From assembly GCA_016702505.1 (NCBI GenBank), contig JADJDU010000007.1, positions 219,688-283,687 of the forward strand: a stretch of DNA of 64,000 nucleotides, read 5' to 3'. This DNA comes from Microthrixaceae bacterium. Its GTDB lineage: Bacteria; Actinomycetota; Acidimicrobiia; Acidimicrobiales; Iamiaceae. The notes beneath the pieces were generated by a model that saw only the letters and a program-made list of their open reading frames with translations, did not search any database and was not told the origin of the DNA. Numbering within the stretch: position 1 is the stretch's first letter; each line of letters starts with the position of its first letter. Of this stretch, positions 1-8,792 are shown in pieces. Made by a program: the position numbers and the translations under genes.

Positions 1-1612
1 GTGATCACTGGCTGGCGCTGCCTCCCCGAAATGGTGAGCTAGTGCGGTGAGGTCGCCGGGTGCCACAAGTTCGTAGGCCTCGCCGACAGATCTGTGCATC
101 CTGACGCGGCGCGAGGTTCTCAACTCGTCGTAGAGAGCGGCTCGCACCACCGCATGGCTGAACTGGTAGCGATCTGGCCCGGCCTCCTCGACGAGGCGCG
201 CGTCGAGGGCTTCGTCCAGGGCGTCGAGCACCTCGACCTCAGAACGGCCGATGGCACTGACGAGAACGTCGAGACGGAAGTCACGGCCAATGACCGACGC
301 CCAGCCAGCTACCTCGTTGGCCCCGATCGACAGCGTGGATAGTCGCCGGCCGATCACGTCGCGAACCCCTTCAGGCAGCTTGTCGGTTGCTGCTCCCTCC
401 GTGAGCCGCCAGCGGCCACCAACTCGTCGCACTGCCCCGCTCTCAACCAAGTGCCGGAGCACCTCACCAACAAACAACGGGTTGCCAGATGTCTCGGCGT
501 GCACAACCGCAGCCAGCTCCGGGCGGCGCAGTCGAGATCGTGCCCGGCTGTCTCGACGACGAACTCCTCGACCTCCTCCGGCACCAGACCAGCCAGAGCG
601 AGCCGCTCCACACCCGGCTCCCGTCGGAGGTCCGCTACAAGATCGGCCAGCGGGTGCGTTCGGTCGACGTCGGTATCGCGATATGTGCCGACGATCAGGA
701 GGGGAGCCTCCGACGTCCTGCGCAGGACATGACGCAGCAACAGCAACGTCGGCCTAGATGCCCAATGCAGGTCATCGAGCAGCAACACCGTGCCCGCGCT
801 CCCGCCGATCGAAGTCAGCAGGGATGCCATCGCCTCGAACAGAGCGAAGCGTTCACTCCCCGGATCACTGACGATCGGAGGATCGAGACGAGGGACTACC
901 TCGCCGAGTCGGCTGCAAAGGCGCAACAACTCCCCAGGCTGCGCGCCCAAGCGATCAGCCAGCCCCCCGGTTGCGGTCGTCGCCAGTTGATCGAGGACCT
1001 CAGCGAATGGCTGGAAAGGAACCGCGAGGTCTTCATCGCAGCGGCCGTAGAGCACGAATGCACCCTTCTCGTAGGCCGCTTGGGCTGCCTCCGCCGCGAG
1101 TCGGGTCTTACCGATGCCAGGCTCGCCAGCCACAAGTACTGCGCATCGCCGCCCGCTCGATGAGGTCTGCCACCGCTCCTCGAGCATGGTCAGCTGATCG
1201 CGGCGACCGGCAAAACCATCGGAGGCGGCATGCCCGAGCAGCCTCGGGAATGGGACCGCCAACGCCACTGCTGAGGGCACTGGATCTTCTGCTGCGAGCT
1301 GCTCGGATGGCCGCAGCTCCCAGACGTGCTCCGGGCGCGCCATACCCCTGAGCTCTTGTTCACCCCGCGACACCAACTCAACGTCGGACCCGAGGGTTCG
1401 TCAAGGGGGCCCGTCCCGATCTCCCAGCCGGTCCAGACAACAACGTCGGCGTCGGTCGAAGCCGTGGATCCTGGGTGATCATCCGACGTTCAAGTTCCTT
1501 CGACATGTCGCCCGGATCGACATCCAACTCGTCCAAGAGAAGCGAGCGGGCTCGCTGGAATGCCCTCAGAGCATCCTGAACATCAGTCGACAACGGACCT
1601 TCAGGTATTCTT
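1..1612 (-). pseudogene. BTAD / AAA-ATPase regulator, truncated and frameshifted
   Basis: Reading leftwards, about 1612-1440 encodes the tail of a bacterial transcriptional activation domain (ALRAFQRARSLLLDEL). In another frame, near 1350, comes a stretch like the end of a class III cyclase domain (RGEQELRGMARPEHVWEL). An AAA_16-type ATPase follows, with Walker A GEPGIGKT near 1110 and Walker B LLLDDLHWA near 780. The frame changes again near 520, and ETSGNPLFVGEVLRHL continues to the window edge. I infer a BTAD-cyclase-AAA signalling protein that lost its N-terminus and most of its cyclase domain. The 520 shift is repaired by adding one G to a G run. The gene's 3' end lies outside the window. 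Confidence 0.6.
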
Positions 1613-1621
1613 ACGACAAGA

Positions 1622-1677
1622 GGTGAGCCGGGAAGCCTGGTCGGCGTCTTGTTGACGCGCTTCCCACCAGAGGATTC
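1622..1677 (+). promoter_or_regulatory. Possible hairpin leader of nhaA
   Basis: Directly before nhaA is an inverted repeat, GGGAAGC (1630-1636) and GCTTCCC (1659-1665), with a 22-base loop. It is followed by CACCAGAGGA, which contains the likely ribosome-binding site. Short structured leaders that bind Li+ or Na+ are known before some nhaA genes, but I cannot match this one to a published consensus. It may be chance in GC-rich DNA. Confidence 0.25.
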
Positions 1678-1679
1678 AC

Positions 1680-3086
1680 ATGCCCCTCCACGCTGAGCAT
1701 GATGACCTGACCGCCCCGTGGGCAGAGTCCGAGCGGCTGGTTCCCCGGGTGTTGGCACAGCCCGTCCAACAGTTCCTCCACACCGAGGCTGCGGGTGGCG
1801 TGGTGCTTTTGATAGCTGCCGTCGCGGCAGTGGCGTGGGCGAGTTCGCCGTGGGCATCGTCCTACGACCATCTGTGGTCAGCCGAGCTGACGGTCGGCAC
1901 CCCGGGGGTGCACCTGACCGAGAGCCTTCGGCACTGGGTCAACGACCTGGCAATGGCGTTGTTCTTCTTCGTGGCTGGCCTCGAGATCAAACGGGAGCTG
2001 GTCCATGGCGATCTTCGAGAGGTCCGCACCGCGATCCTGCCGATCATGTGCGCCATCGGCGGAATGGTCATCCCCGCGCTGACCTTTCTTGCGTTCAACG
2101 CCGGCGGGCCTGGCGCCTCGGGGTGGGGTGTCCCCATGGCGACCGACATCGCATTCTCGATTGGCGTCCTAGCGCTCATCGGGCGGCGGACCCCGGCTTC
2201 GCTGAAGGTGTTCCTCCTCACCCTTGCCATCGTCGATGACATCGGTGCCATCGTTGTCATCGCTGTCTTCTACAGCCACGGAGTGTCTCCTCTCTGGCTG
2301 GCCGTGGCCGCCGCGATAGTGGGCGCGATCGCGGCGCTGAGCCGAGTCGGGGTCCGGTCTCTCGCCCCTTACGGAGTGCTTGCCGCCGCTCTTTGGCTCG
2401 TTACCCTCGAATCGGGGGTACACGCCACGATTGCGGGAGTCATCCTCGGGCTTCTCACACCCGCCCGTCCGTTGCAACGACCCGGTGCTGTTGCCGAAGC
2501 AGCCGCGGAACGCCTGCGAGCCCGACACCTTCTCGACCGCGTGGAGGACGAGTACGACGAGACTTCGATGCTCGAGGTTTCGTCGTTCACAGCCCAAGCC
2601 GTGTCCCCCGTCGATCGATTTCAGCGCCGTCTGCACCCCTACACCTCGTTCGTGGTCCTACCGCTTTTTGCGCTGGCCAACGCGGGCGTCGATCTCACGC
2701 CGGACGGGGCCGGGATCTCGTTGACGACCCCGGTGGCGCTCGGGATCGTCGTCGGCCTGGTCCTTGGCAAACCTCTCGGCATCCTGCTTTCGGCGCTGGT
2801 GGCGACCCGGTTCCTCAAAGCCTCGCTGCCGGCCCGTGCCGGGTGGGTCGATCTCGCCGGTGTTGGGATGCTCGCCGGGATCGGGTTCACGGTTTCACTG
2901 TTCATCACCCAACTCGCGTTCGCCCCCGACCTCCAGGCCGACGCCACCATTGCCGTCCTCGCAGCATCGGTTCTGGCTGGCGTGGCGGGCACGGTTCTCC
3001 TCGCGTTTCGAGGCAGTCGACCGCGTCCCACCGAGGCCGCCACCAGATCTGATCCGAGCAGCAACGCCACGGACACCCTGATATGA
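1680..3086 (+). CDS. nhaA: Na+/H+ antiporter NhaA
   Basis: A 468-residue inner-membrane antiporter that exchanges cytoplasmic Na+ (or Li+) for external protons. Family landmarks are present: FFFVAGLEIKREL near residue 96, MATDIAFSIG near 153, and LAIVDDIGAI with the adjacent ion-binding Asp186-Asp187. Near the C-terminal third, GKPLGI carries the lysine conserved in the family. About 11-12 hydrophobic helices are visible. The C-terminal extension after residue 440 is polar and is likely a cytoplasmic tail. ATG at 1680 follows AGAGGA. It is transcribed divergently from the broken AAA gene. No damage is seen. Confidence 0.93.
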   Translation: MPLHAEHDDLTAPWAESERLVPRVLAQPVQQFLHTEAAGGVVLLIAAVAAVAWASSPWASSYDHLWSAELTVGTPGVHLTESLRHWVNDLAMALFFFVAGLEIKRELVHGDLREVRTAILPIMCAIGGMVIPALTFLAFNAGGPGASGWGVPMATDIAFSIGVLALIGRRTPASLKVFLLTLAIVDDIGAIVVIAVFYSHGVSPLWLAVAAAIVGAIAALSRVGVRSLAPYGVLAAALWLVTLESGVHATIAGVILGLLTPARPLQRPGAVAEAAAERLRARHLLDRVEDEYDETSMLEVSSFTAQAVSPVDRFQRRLHPYTSFVVLPLFALANAGVDLTPDGAGISLTTPVALGIVVGLVLGKPLGILLSALVATRFLKASLPARAGWVDLAGVGMLAGIGFTVSLFITQLAFAPDLQADATIAVLAASVLAGVAGTVLLAFRGSRPRPTEAATRSDPSSNATDTLI

Positions 3087-3089
3087 CCG

Positions 3090-3428
3090 AGCCAGAACTG
3101 ACCGTTGCCACCGTGTGGAGTCCCCCAAGGAGACGCCTGGCCAACCCGATGCCTCCAATGGCGGTGATGATGGCCGTGCAGGAGGCCATAACGTGCCCGA
3201 CCATGCATTCGAGGCAGTGGCCGTCCTCTGACGCCGACGACGCGGACGCGTCGAGGTGGGTGCCTGAGGCGGTATGGACGTGGGTGTCGCTGACAGCGCC
3301 CGGGCGCTCGGCGTGAACTCGACGAGGCCCTGCGCGTCGGATGGATCGACGGGATCAAGCGCAGCTTCGACAAAACGACCTTTGCGCAGCGGTTCACACC
3401 ACGTCGCCCCGAAATCGAGATCGTTCAT
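3090..3428 (-). pseudogene. Small gene of unknown function, frameshifted
   Basis: Begins MNDLDFGATWCEPLRKGRFVEA at 3428. The first frame stays plausible to about VEFTP (near 3310). The sensible reading then moves to a second frame with DTHVHTASGTHLDASASS, a CLEC motif and a hydrophobic stretch (TAIITAIGGIGLA) near 3150. That frame runs into the antisense of the nhaA 3' end, so the natural end may be lost. It sits 5 bp after the preceding gene and was probably in an operon with it. I do not recognise the family. Confidence 0.35.
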
Positions 3429-3432
3429 CGGG

Positions 3433-3778
3433 TCACCACGATTCGGGTTGGTCCTCCTGATACGGGTTGCTCGCAGCGTCGCAGCTCCCCGATGCTGGCC
3501 TCGAGGTCGTCGAAGGCCACGGTGAAGTGCCTCGGATTCCGGCCGGTGGGCTCCAGGCGGAAGCCAGCGGCTCGCAGCACACCGACCCGCACGAGAGTCG
3601 CCACCTCGAACCGAACGAGCGGCGCCTGCTGGGGCGAGTTCGTCGACGGCCACGCCGTGGGCGGCGAACACCGAGAGACCGTATTCGCCGAGATCGAGTG
3701 GTACCGCTCGGCGTCCGCACGCAGGGCTACCGGATGGAGCTCCCCGCCTCTGACGACCACGACGTCGTCATCGTCCAA
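3433..3778 (-). pseudogene. Hypothetical protein, multiply frameshifted
   Basis: Starts MDDDDVVVVRGGELHPVALR at 3778. The coherent product switches frame near 3700 (YGLSVFAAHGVAVDEL), returns near 3640 (QQAPLVRFEVATL and NPRHFTVAFDDLEASIGEL), and shifts again near 3465 to end NPYQEDQPESW. The shifts are single-base losses or gains, one an extra C in a C run. I do not recognise a domain. It heads a two-gene unit with the frameshifted gene at 3428. Either both genes are decaying or the assembly is inaccurate here. Confidence 0.4.
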
Positions 3779-4157
3779 GCGATCGCCGGGTCACATGTGC
3801 CGTTGCTTGGTCGTCGCCCACGTCCGGGATCGACGATCTCGGCTCGGTGCCACGTCGGTTCCCCTGGTTCAACCGGCCGCTGAGGAGGATCAGGCCTGCT
3901 ACAAGCGGTACGAGATTGATGATCACGGCGTACCAGGTCGGAGTGACGACGGAGACGACCAGGCAGAGTCCTGTCCAACGAGGCCGTCCGTCCAGAACCA
4001 GCCACGCCGCCAGTAGCGCTGCGCCGACCCCGACAGCCGTCGCACCGAACACCAACAGGCGAGCATCGTCGTTGACGGTGCCGGACCCCGCCGACGCGAT
4101 CAACAGGCCAACGACGGCCCAAACTGCGCACCCGACAGCGAGGCCACGTTGCCCCAT
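3768..4157 (-). CDS. Small membrane protein of unknown function
   Basis: A 129-residue protein starting MGQRGLAVGCAVWAVVGLLI. Three or four hydrophobic segments lie at about residues 9-24, 34-53, 63-80 and 81-93, followed by a polar C-terminal tail. Its start codon overlaps the stop of the upstream membrane gene (ATGA at 4157), which suggests translational coupling. It is the last gene of a TetR-led operon. Its tail overlaps the start of the neighbouring frameshifted gene at 3778 by 11 bases. I do not recognise a family. Confidence 0.6.
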   Translation of the reverse strand: MGQRGLAVGCAVWAVVGLLIASAGSGTVNDDARLLVFGATAVGVGAALLAAWLVLDGRPRWTGLCLVVSVVTPTWYAVIINLVPLVAGLILLSGRLNQGNRRGTEPRSSIPDVGDDQATAHVTRRSLGR

Positions 4158-4651
4158 CAGCGCACCCCTGTCGAAGCGGCTGGCACTCCGGGCAAGGGCC
4201 TTGGGCTGGTGGCTCCAGCGGCGAGGAGCAGAACTGGAACGGGAAGGAAGAAGAGCCCGATCGAGAAGCCGGTGATGACGCAGAAGACGATGGCGATGTA
4301 GGCCACCACGAAGAGCGTCGAACGCGGAGGTCGTCCCATCCGGAATCCGACGATGACTGCCAGTGCCGCGACCGCGACTACTGCTGCCTGAGCTTGCCCG
4401 CTCACCTGAAGGAGAGGAGCGGTCTCTCGGGTGGCGGTCACGACGTCTGATCCCGAGGAACTGGTCGTGGACTCCTGGACGATCACCGGCACGAAGAACA
4501 TGGCCAGCACCGCACCGAAGACCCACAGCAAAGCTGATGCGGCTAGTACGCCGGACAGCCGGTTGGTGCCGGCCGATTCTTGGGCAGGGAACCGGGTCGA
4601 ACGGATGAGGAAGATCCCCACCACGGCACACAGGAGGGGCACGAGGATCAC
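4157..4651 (-). CDS. Membrane protein of unknown function
   Basis: A 164-residue protein with four hydrophobic regions: residues 1-17, about 33-56, 88-103, and a long one near 112-147. It starts at GTG 4651, where GTGA overlaps the stop of the upstream TetR gene. The next small membrane gene overlaps its own stop. Cotranscription with a TetR repressor suggests an inducible membrane function such as small-molecule export or signalling. Nothing in the sequence identifies the substrate. Confidence 0.65.
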   Translation of the reverse strand: MILVPLLCAVVGIFLIRSTRFPAQESAGTNRLSGVLAASALLWVFGAVLAMFFVPVIVQESTTSSSGSDVVTATRETAPLLQVSGQAQAAVVAVAALAVIVGFRMGRPPRSTLFVVAYIAIVFCVITGFSIGLFFLPVPVLLLAAGATSPRPLPGVPAASTGVR

Positions 4652-5259
4652 GTCGCGCCGCCCGCGGCGCTGCCTGACAGGCCTCCCGCGGCCAGCAGGA
4701 GGGTCAGGAACTGCGCGGCCACCGCACGGTGGTCAGGTCCGTCGGGATCGACGGCCGCTGCTATCACCACGCCGTTGACCAACGACCGGATCAGCGCCGC
4801 CATCGCCTGCGGTTCGACCCAACCCGGAAGCGCCCGGGCCTGCACCTGACGAGCGACGTCCTCGGTCAGGGCCACCCGCACGTCCGACCACAGCGTGGAG
4901 AGTCCGGTGGCCACCTGCTGCGAGTGAGGCGATGCCGCCAAGGCTGCCAGGTAGACGGGGACCTGGCTTCGGCTCCGCTCGAACAGTTCGTTCAACAGGC
5001 CAACTGCCTGTGTCGCCCGCTCGGCGGCTGGTCGATCGCTCGCCAGCATCGCAAGAACCGGAGCGACCAGCTCCCGTGTCTCACTGACGAGAGCCTCTGC
5101 CACCAGCGCATCCTTCGACCCAAAGTGGTACGGGATCGACGCCAGGTTCGCCGAGGCACGGCCAGTGATCTCGCGGGCTGTCGCCCCGCCCATCCCCACG
5201 TCTCGGATCGCATCGCGGGTCGCCTGGATCAGCTGGGATCGAGTGTCAGTCGAGGGCAT
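4648..5259 (-). CDS. TetR-family transcriptional regulator
   Basis: A 203-residue protein. The N-terminal helix-turn-helix at about residues 22-58 reads TAREITGRASANLASIPYHF followed by GSKDALVAEAL, the usual TetR pattern. The C-terminal ligand domain is helical and not assignable to a ligand. It heads a three-gene operon with two membrane proteins coupled by overlapping codons, so it most likely represses itself and those genes. A palindrome lies 14 bp upstream of the start. Confidence 0.85.
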   Translation of the reverse strand: MPSTDTRSQLIQATRDAIRDVGMGGATAREITGRASANLASIPYHFGSKDALVAEALVSETRELVAPVLAMLASDRPAAERATQAVGLLNELFERSRSQVPVYLAALAASPHSQQVATGLSTLWSDVRVALTEDVARQVQARALPGWVEPQAMAALIRSLVNGVVIAAAVDPDGPDHRAVAAQFLTLLLAAGGLSGSAAGGAT

Positions 5260-5272
5260 GTCGGTAAGTATA

Positions 5273-5282
5273 CATACGTATG
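5273..5282. promoter_or_regulatory. Candidate TetR operator
   Basis: The perfect 10-bp palindrome CATACGTATG lies in an AT-rich patch (TAAGTATACATACGTATGAA) just upstream of the TetR start at 5259, where an autoregulatory operator is expected. It is short and unsupported by a second copy. Confidence 0.4.
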
Positions 5283-5437
5283 AACACCCGGGGAGGGATT
5301 CACCGTTCTTTGTGCAGGATCACAGAGGGCCGGGCCGAGCGCGATGCCCCACCTGCCAGCCAGTGACCTTCGGGCCAGTGACCCGACGTTCGCGTCGCTT
5401 GCGGCCCCCCTTGCCCCGGTCCACGGCCTCGGCATCG

Positions 5438-6895
5438 ATGAGCTCCGGGCGGTACGAAGTGGCTAAGCCCGGTCGCACCAGGCCGGGGTCGGCAGCGCAG
5501 GTCCGCGCCTACGCCGCCAAGGCCGAGGAGTTCGCCCAGGCCGCGGCCAGCGATCTCGACGCCGGCCGCAACATCGCCGCCACGAGCCTCGCCATCCATG
5601 CCGGCATCAACTCCGCCGACGCCGTCTGCGGCGCTCGACTCGGCAAGCGAGCCGCCGGCGAGGACCACGACCAGGTCCTCGCTCTTCTCCGTCAGGCTGG
5701 CCCCGACGGCGCCGAGGTCGGAGCGCATCTCCTCGACCTAGGCCACAGTCCCGAGGCCCTGCATCGCTGGGCTACTTGGCTGCGTACGACTACGCCTCCC
5801 GCTTCGATCTCTGACCTGCTCGATGCGGCGAGTTCCGTGGCCGAGCGAGCGGCACGGCGATGGATCGTGTTCGTGCCATTCATGGCGCTCGCGAAGCACA
5901 AGCAAGAAATGCCTGTCGAGTGGCTCGAGCCTGAGCCCGCAAGCGCGTGGCTCCTCCAGCACGCGCCTGACGCATCCGTGCGCCACAACGGCGGGTTTCT
6001 GATCCACATCGACGCACTTGACCCGTGGGCAGCGGTTGAGATCGCGAGCGACCACATCGGAAGCCTCGCTGCACGAGTTTCAGTCGGAATGCCCGGCAGC
6101 CCGAAGTTTGAACCGGCTGCCCACGCCGTGGTCGCCGGCTCACGACACCTCGTCCCGCTCGGACGACCTCGACGCCAGGTGGACGTTCACGCCTTGCATC
6201 GTCAGAACGTCCTCTTCTCGATCACGGAGCAGGGGCTCGCCGGCCGGCTGCGATCCGCCATCGACCTCGTGGCTCCTCTCGAGACTGGGGCGCCCGGTGC
6301 AGCTGTATCCGGTGGTTGGGCGGCGATCGAAGCAGTCCTCGCTCGGCCAGACGCGAACAACGTTGAAGCGGCCACCGACGTGGCGGCGCTAGTGGCTTGC
6401 AGTCTCCCGCGAGCCGAACTGACTCCCCTCGCTTACGCGTACGTCGAGGAGCACGACGACCCGCTGGCGGCGGCACTAGCTGCAGCGCCGTCGAACCACG
6501 CGAAATGCCGACGACTCGCTAACGCCATCGTGGACGGCGCCCCGGTTCACTACGGCAATTCCTCTGATGCGGCCGCGCTTGAGCGCATCCGCGAGATCCT
6601 CGCCGAACCGGGCGCCACGCTTGGCAGAATCAAGGGCTACGTCGACACGGCGCTCCGGCGCCTCTACCGACAACGTAATCTGGTGCTCCACGCAGGCAGG
6701 ACAGACTCCGTGGCCATGATCTCAACTCTTCGGACTGCCCCACCGCTCGTCGGAGCAGGTCTGGATCGGCTCGTTCATGCCGCTCTGACGTCACCGAATT
6801 TCGATGAGCTGCGCCTGGTCGCCCGGGCGCACGCCGAGCTACGCATGGTGGGCAAGCCCGGGGGACCCCACGTAGCGGATCTACTCGGGCCATGA
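5438..6895 (+). CDS. Double HEPN-like protein beside the first attachment core
   Basis: From ATG 5438 the protein is about 485 residues. Residues 20-100 (AEEFAQAAASDL, SLAIHAGINSADAVCGARLG, DHDQVLALL) resemble the short actinobacterial HEPN proteins that normally stand alone. The C-terminal region has RRLYRQRNLVLHAG, an RNxxxH-type motif typical of HEPN nucleases, near residue 420. The middle 300 residues are unrecognised. The switch near 5740 could mark a fusion made by deletion. The frame is also open upstream to 5165, but that part overlaps the TetR gene antisense. It ends 112 bp before the core at 7007. An RNA-targeting or defence role is inference. Confidence 0.55.
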   Translation: MSSGRYEVAKPGRTRPGSAAQVRAYAAKAEEFAQAAASDLDAGRNIAATSLAIHAGINSADAVCGARLGKRAAGEDHDQVLALLRQAGPDGAEVGAHLLDLGHSPEALHRWATWLRTTTPPASISDLLDAASSVAERAARRWIVFVPFMALAKHKQEMPVEWLEPEPASAWLLQHAPDASVRHNGGFLIHIDALDPWAAVEIASDHIGSLAARVSVGMPGSPKFEPAAHAVVAGSRHLVPLGRPRRQVDVHALHRQNVLFSITEQGLAGRLRSAIDLVAPLETGAPGAAVSGGWAAIEAVLARPDANNVEAATDVAALVACSLPRAELTPLAYAYVEEHDDPLAAALAAAPSNHAKCRRLANAIVDGAPVHYGNSSDAAALERIREILAEPGATLGRIKGYVDTALRRLYRQRNLVLHAGRTDSVAMISTLRTAPPLVGAGLDRLVHAALTSPNFDELRLVARAHAELRMVGKPGGPHVADLLGP

Positions 6896-6928
6896 CCGGG
6901 CCCATGCGGCGACAAGGACCACGCACCC

Positions 6929-6949
6929 GTTAGAAGATCCGTTAGAAGT
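6929..6949. repeat. Direct repeat left of core 1
   Basis: GTTAGAAG occurs twice with 12-bp periodicity (GTTAGAAGATCCGTTAGAAG). It matches the spacing of the GTAGAAG repeats found on the other side of the cores. Probably a divergent integrase arm-type site of an element that once lay to the left. Confidence 0.45.
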
Positions 6950-6968
6950 CGGGCCTAGAACGAGGAGA

Positions 6969-6988
6969 GCCGGCCCCTGGGGACCGGC
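6969..6988. terminator. Hairpin left of core 1
   Basis: GCCGGCCCC pairs with GGGGACCGGC across a one-base loop with one mismatch. On the minus strand it follows the tRNA 3' end, where a tRNA terminator would sit. The flank CCTGACCTG-GTTTTCG between it and the core is shared only with core 6. Confidence 0.5.
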
Positions 6989-7006
6989 CCTGACCTGTGT
7001 TTTCGT

Positions 7007-7051
7007 TGGTGGCGGGGGCAGGATTTGAACCTGCGACCTTCGGGTTATGAG
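7007..7051 (-). repeat. Attachment core 1: 3' half of initiator tRNA-fMet
   Basis: On the minus strand it reads CTCATAACCCGAAGGTC (anticodon loop with CAU, CCC stem side, variable loop), then GCAGGTTCAAATCCTGC (T arm), then CCCCGCCACCA. The CCC side of the anticodon stem is the initiator hallmark. The bases to its right do not supply the TCGGG partner or a D arm, so this is not a functional tRNA. It is one of six copies. Confidence 0.85.
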
Positions 7052-7167
7052 CGATTCTCAGCCTCTCCTGGCGTCCCGTTCTGAACCGCCCAGTACCTCT
7101 GAGATGGGGTTTCGCGCATTCGACGTGCCAGTCCGTACCACTGCGGACCAGCCAATCCCAGGCCGCG

Positions 7168-7188
7168 GTGTAGAAGCGAGTGTAGAAG
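7168..7188. repeat. Right-arm repeats of core 1
   Basis: GTGTAGAAG twice with 12-bp spacing, about 117 bp right of the core. The whole 7070-7188 flank closely resembles the flanks of cores 2 and 3. Likely an integrase arm-binding site. Confidence 0.6.
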
Positions 7189-7356
7189 TCGGCGGTGGCG
7201 GAGTCACGACGATTGAATTGACTGAAGATGTCGAGGATCGAGTCCTCGCTGGACTGTGGAGCCCTGGTGGAGATGGCCACCGTGGCGACCAAGGTGGCCA
7301 CTCACGAACCGCCCAAGGGGCGATGGGTCGGCGGCGATCCACGGCTAGCACCCCTG

Positions 7357-8241
7357 CTACGAGAGAAGGTGCTCTGCCCGGATCTGAACGAAGTCAGCGA
7401 ACAGGTCGGTGACGTCCTCATCCATCACGTCGTAGTACTCGCCTGTGAGCCGCTCCATCCGCTCATCCGTTTCCGGATCGAATCCGTCAAGACAGGCGTT
7501 CCGAGCATGTCGGTCGGCGAGGTCGGCGTCTCCGAACAGCAGGTTCGCTTGCGCCACCAACTGGCCCTTTCGCTTGGCACCGATCCTCGCGGCGAACTCC
7601 GGGAACCAGGGAGAGAAGTTGCCGGTGGAGTTCGAGAAGAACTGGTGGAGCCCACCGTCGTATATGTCTCCATCGGCGTACTGCAGGAGGAAGCCGGATT
7701 CGCAGTCGTCGCGCGGCTTCCGGTCGAGCGCCTCGATCAGGTCCGGTCTCGCGTTGAACAGTCGTCGCAGCCGCAGGTCCGCGCTTCCGATGAACTGCTC
7801 ACGGGGAAGGCGACCGTTGGCATCGGGCTCCCGCCAGCGGTGCCGCGCGCCGCCATCCAGGCGCTCAACTCCACGGACTTGAAGTCTCACGTGGGGGATT
7901 CCGGGGATCTCCTCCGAAACGACGGACCACTCCAGATCCAACCTGACTGTGGGTGATCCGTCTGCGCAACGCAGCTTCACAACGATCCTCTCGGTCGAGT
8001 CGGCCACGGCGGCTTCGATGATGCTTCGCAGTTCATCCCGGGATGGGTCACCTACCGATGGCGCCCGACGGATCGCGTCGACTGCGGGCTCCAGATCCTC
8101 GCCGCTACATCGGAGCATCCGCGCCGCACCGGCGAGGTCGCCTTCGAGCAGCCCGAGAATGCCAAGGCCAAGGCTCATCCCCAGAGCGCGCTCGATCGCG
8201 GTGGTTCGGTCCTCGTTGCCCGCGCTGCTCATCTGGCTCAT
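7357..8241 (-). CDS. DUF4375/DMP19-like protein, third gene of a toxin-antitoxin operon
   Basis: A 294-residue protein. Residues about 190-260 carry DGDIYDGGLHQFFSNSTGNF, the signature of the DMP19/DUF4375 family (usual form NGGF-QFF-NSSG). The first 180 residues are not recognised. The start ATG (8241) overlaps the stop of the upstream PIN-domain gene, and that gene follows an HTH antitoxin, so the three are one operon. DUF4375 proteins have no settled function. Its place suggests an accessory or immunity role in the toxin system, which is inference. Confidence 0.65.
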   Translation of the reverse strand: MSQMSSAGNEDRTTAIERALGMSLGLGILGLLEGDLAGAARMLRCSGEDLEPAVDAIRRAPSVGDPSRDELRSIIEAAVADSTERIVVKLRCADGSPTVRLDLEWSVVSEEIPGIPHVRLQVRGVERLDGGARHRWREPDANGRLPREQFIGSADLRLRRLFNARPDLIEALDRKPRDDCESGFLLQYADGDIYDGGLHQFFSNSTGNFSPWFPEFAARIGAKRKGQLVAQANLLFGDADLADRHARNACLDGFDPETDERMERLTGEYYDVMDEDVTDLFADFVQIRAEHLLS

Positions 8242-8786
8242 GTGATTCGGCGCCTGACCTCATCGGCAAAGGCGGGGGCGCCAGCCCGTTCGAGTGTCTC
8301 CAGGATCTGGACGAGCGTTCTCGGGGCTCGCCGGTTGGCCGCCGCTTGTTGCGACAGCTCGTCGACCACGACGCTGGGCGCGAGGTCGAGCAGGTCGAGG
8401 AGGAACGTGTCCGGGTGGATGACCTCAAGGTCGAACTCCTCGACGCTGTGGTCGGGGAAGTCGTCTGTGTTGAACGTGACTATCGCTCCCGCAGCGGACC
8501 GCACTGCGACGGCGAGTACGTGCCGGTCCTTGGGGTCACAGGTCAGCCCATCGATAAGCGGCTGGTACCCGGTGATCTCAGCGTCGGGGAACGCTGTAGC
8601 CATCAGTCCGAGCAGCCGCGCCACCGTGCCGGGGCCGATCAGCTCGCTCAGGGTCCGGTGTAGTTCCTCGACGATGTCAGCGGACCAGAGCGCTCGGTAC
8701 AGGCCGCGTTCGGCCAGGCGGAGAAGCGTGTCTCGAAGGTGGGCCGGATACAGGACACAGGTGTCGAGCACCGCCGAGAACGTCAC
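8238..8786 (-). CDS. PIN-domain toxin
   Basis: A 182-residue protein with a GTG start at 8786. PIN acidic residues are visible in AVLDTCVLYP (near residue 7), DIVEELHRTL (near 40), DPKDRHVLAVA (near 86) and FNTDDFPD (near 107), giving the four-acid nuclease site of the VapC-like fold. It is longer than classical VapC (about 130) by a helical C-terminal extension. It begins 6 bp after the stop of the HTH protein, the usual antitoxin-then-toxin order, and it overlaps the DUF4375 gene. Its likely action is endoribonuclease cleavage of RNA. Confidence 0.82.
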   Translation of the reverse strand: MTFSAVLDTCVLYPAHLRDTLLRLAERGLYRALWSADIVEELHRTLSELIGPGTVARLLGLMATAFPDAEITGYQPLIDGLTCDPKDRHVLAVAVRSAAGAIVTFNTDDFPDHSVEEFDLEVIHPDTFLLDLLDLAPSVVVDELSQQAAANRRAPRTLVQILETLERAGAPAFADEVRRRIT

Positions 8787-8792
8787 GGGCCT

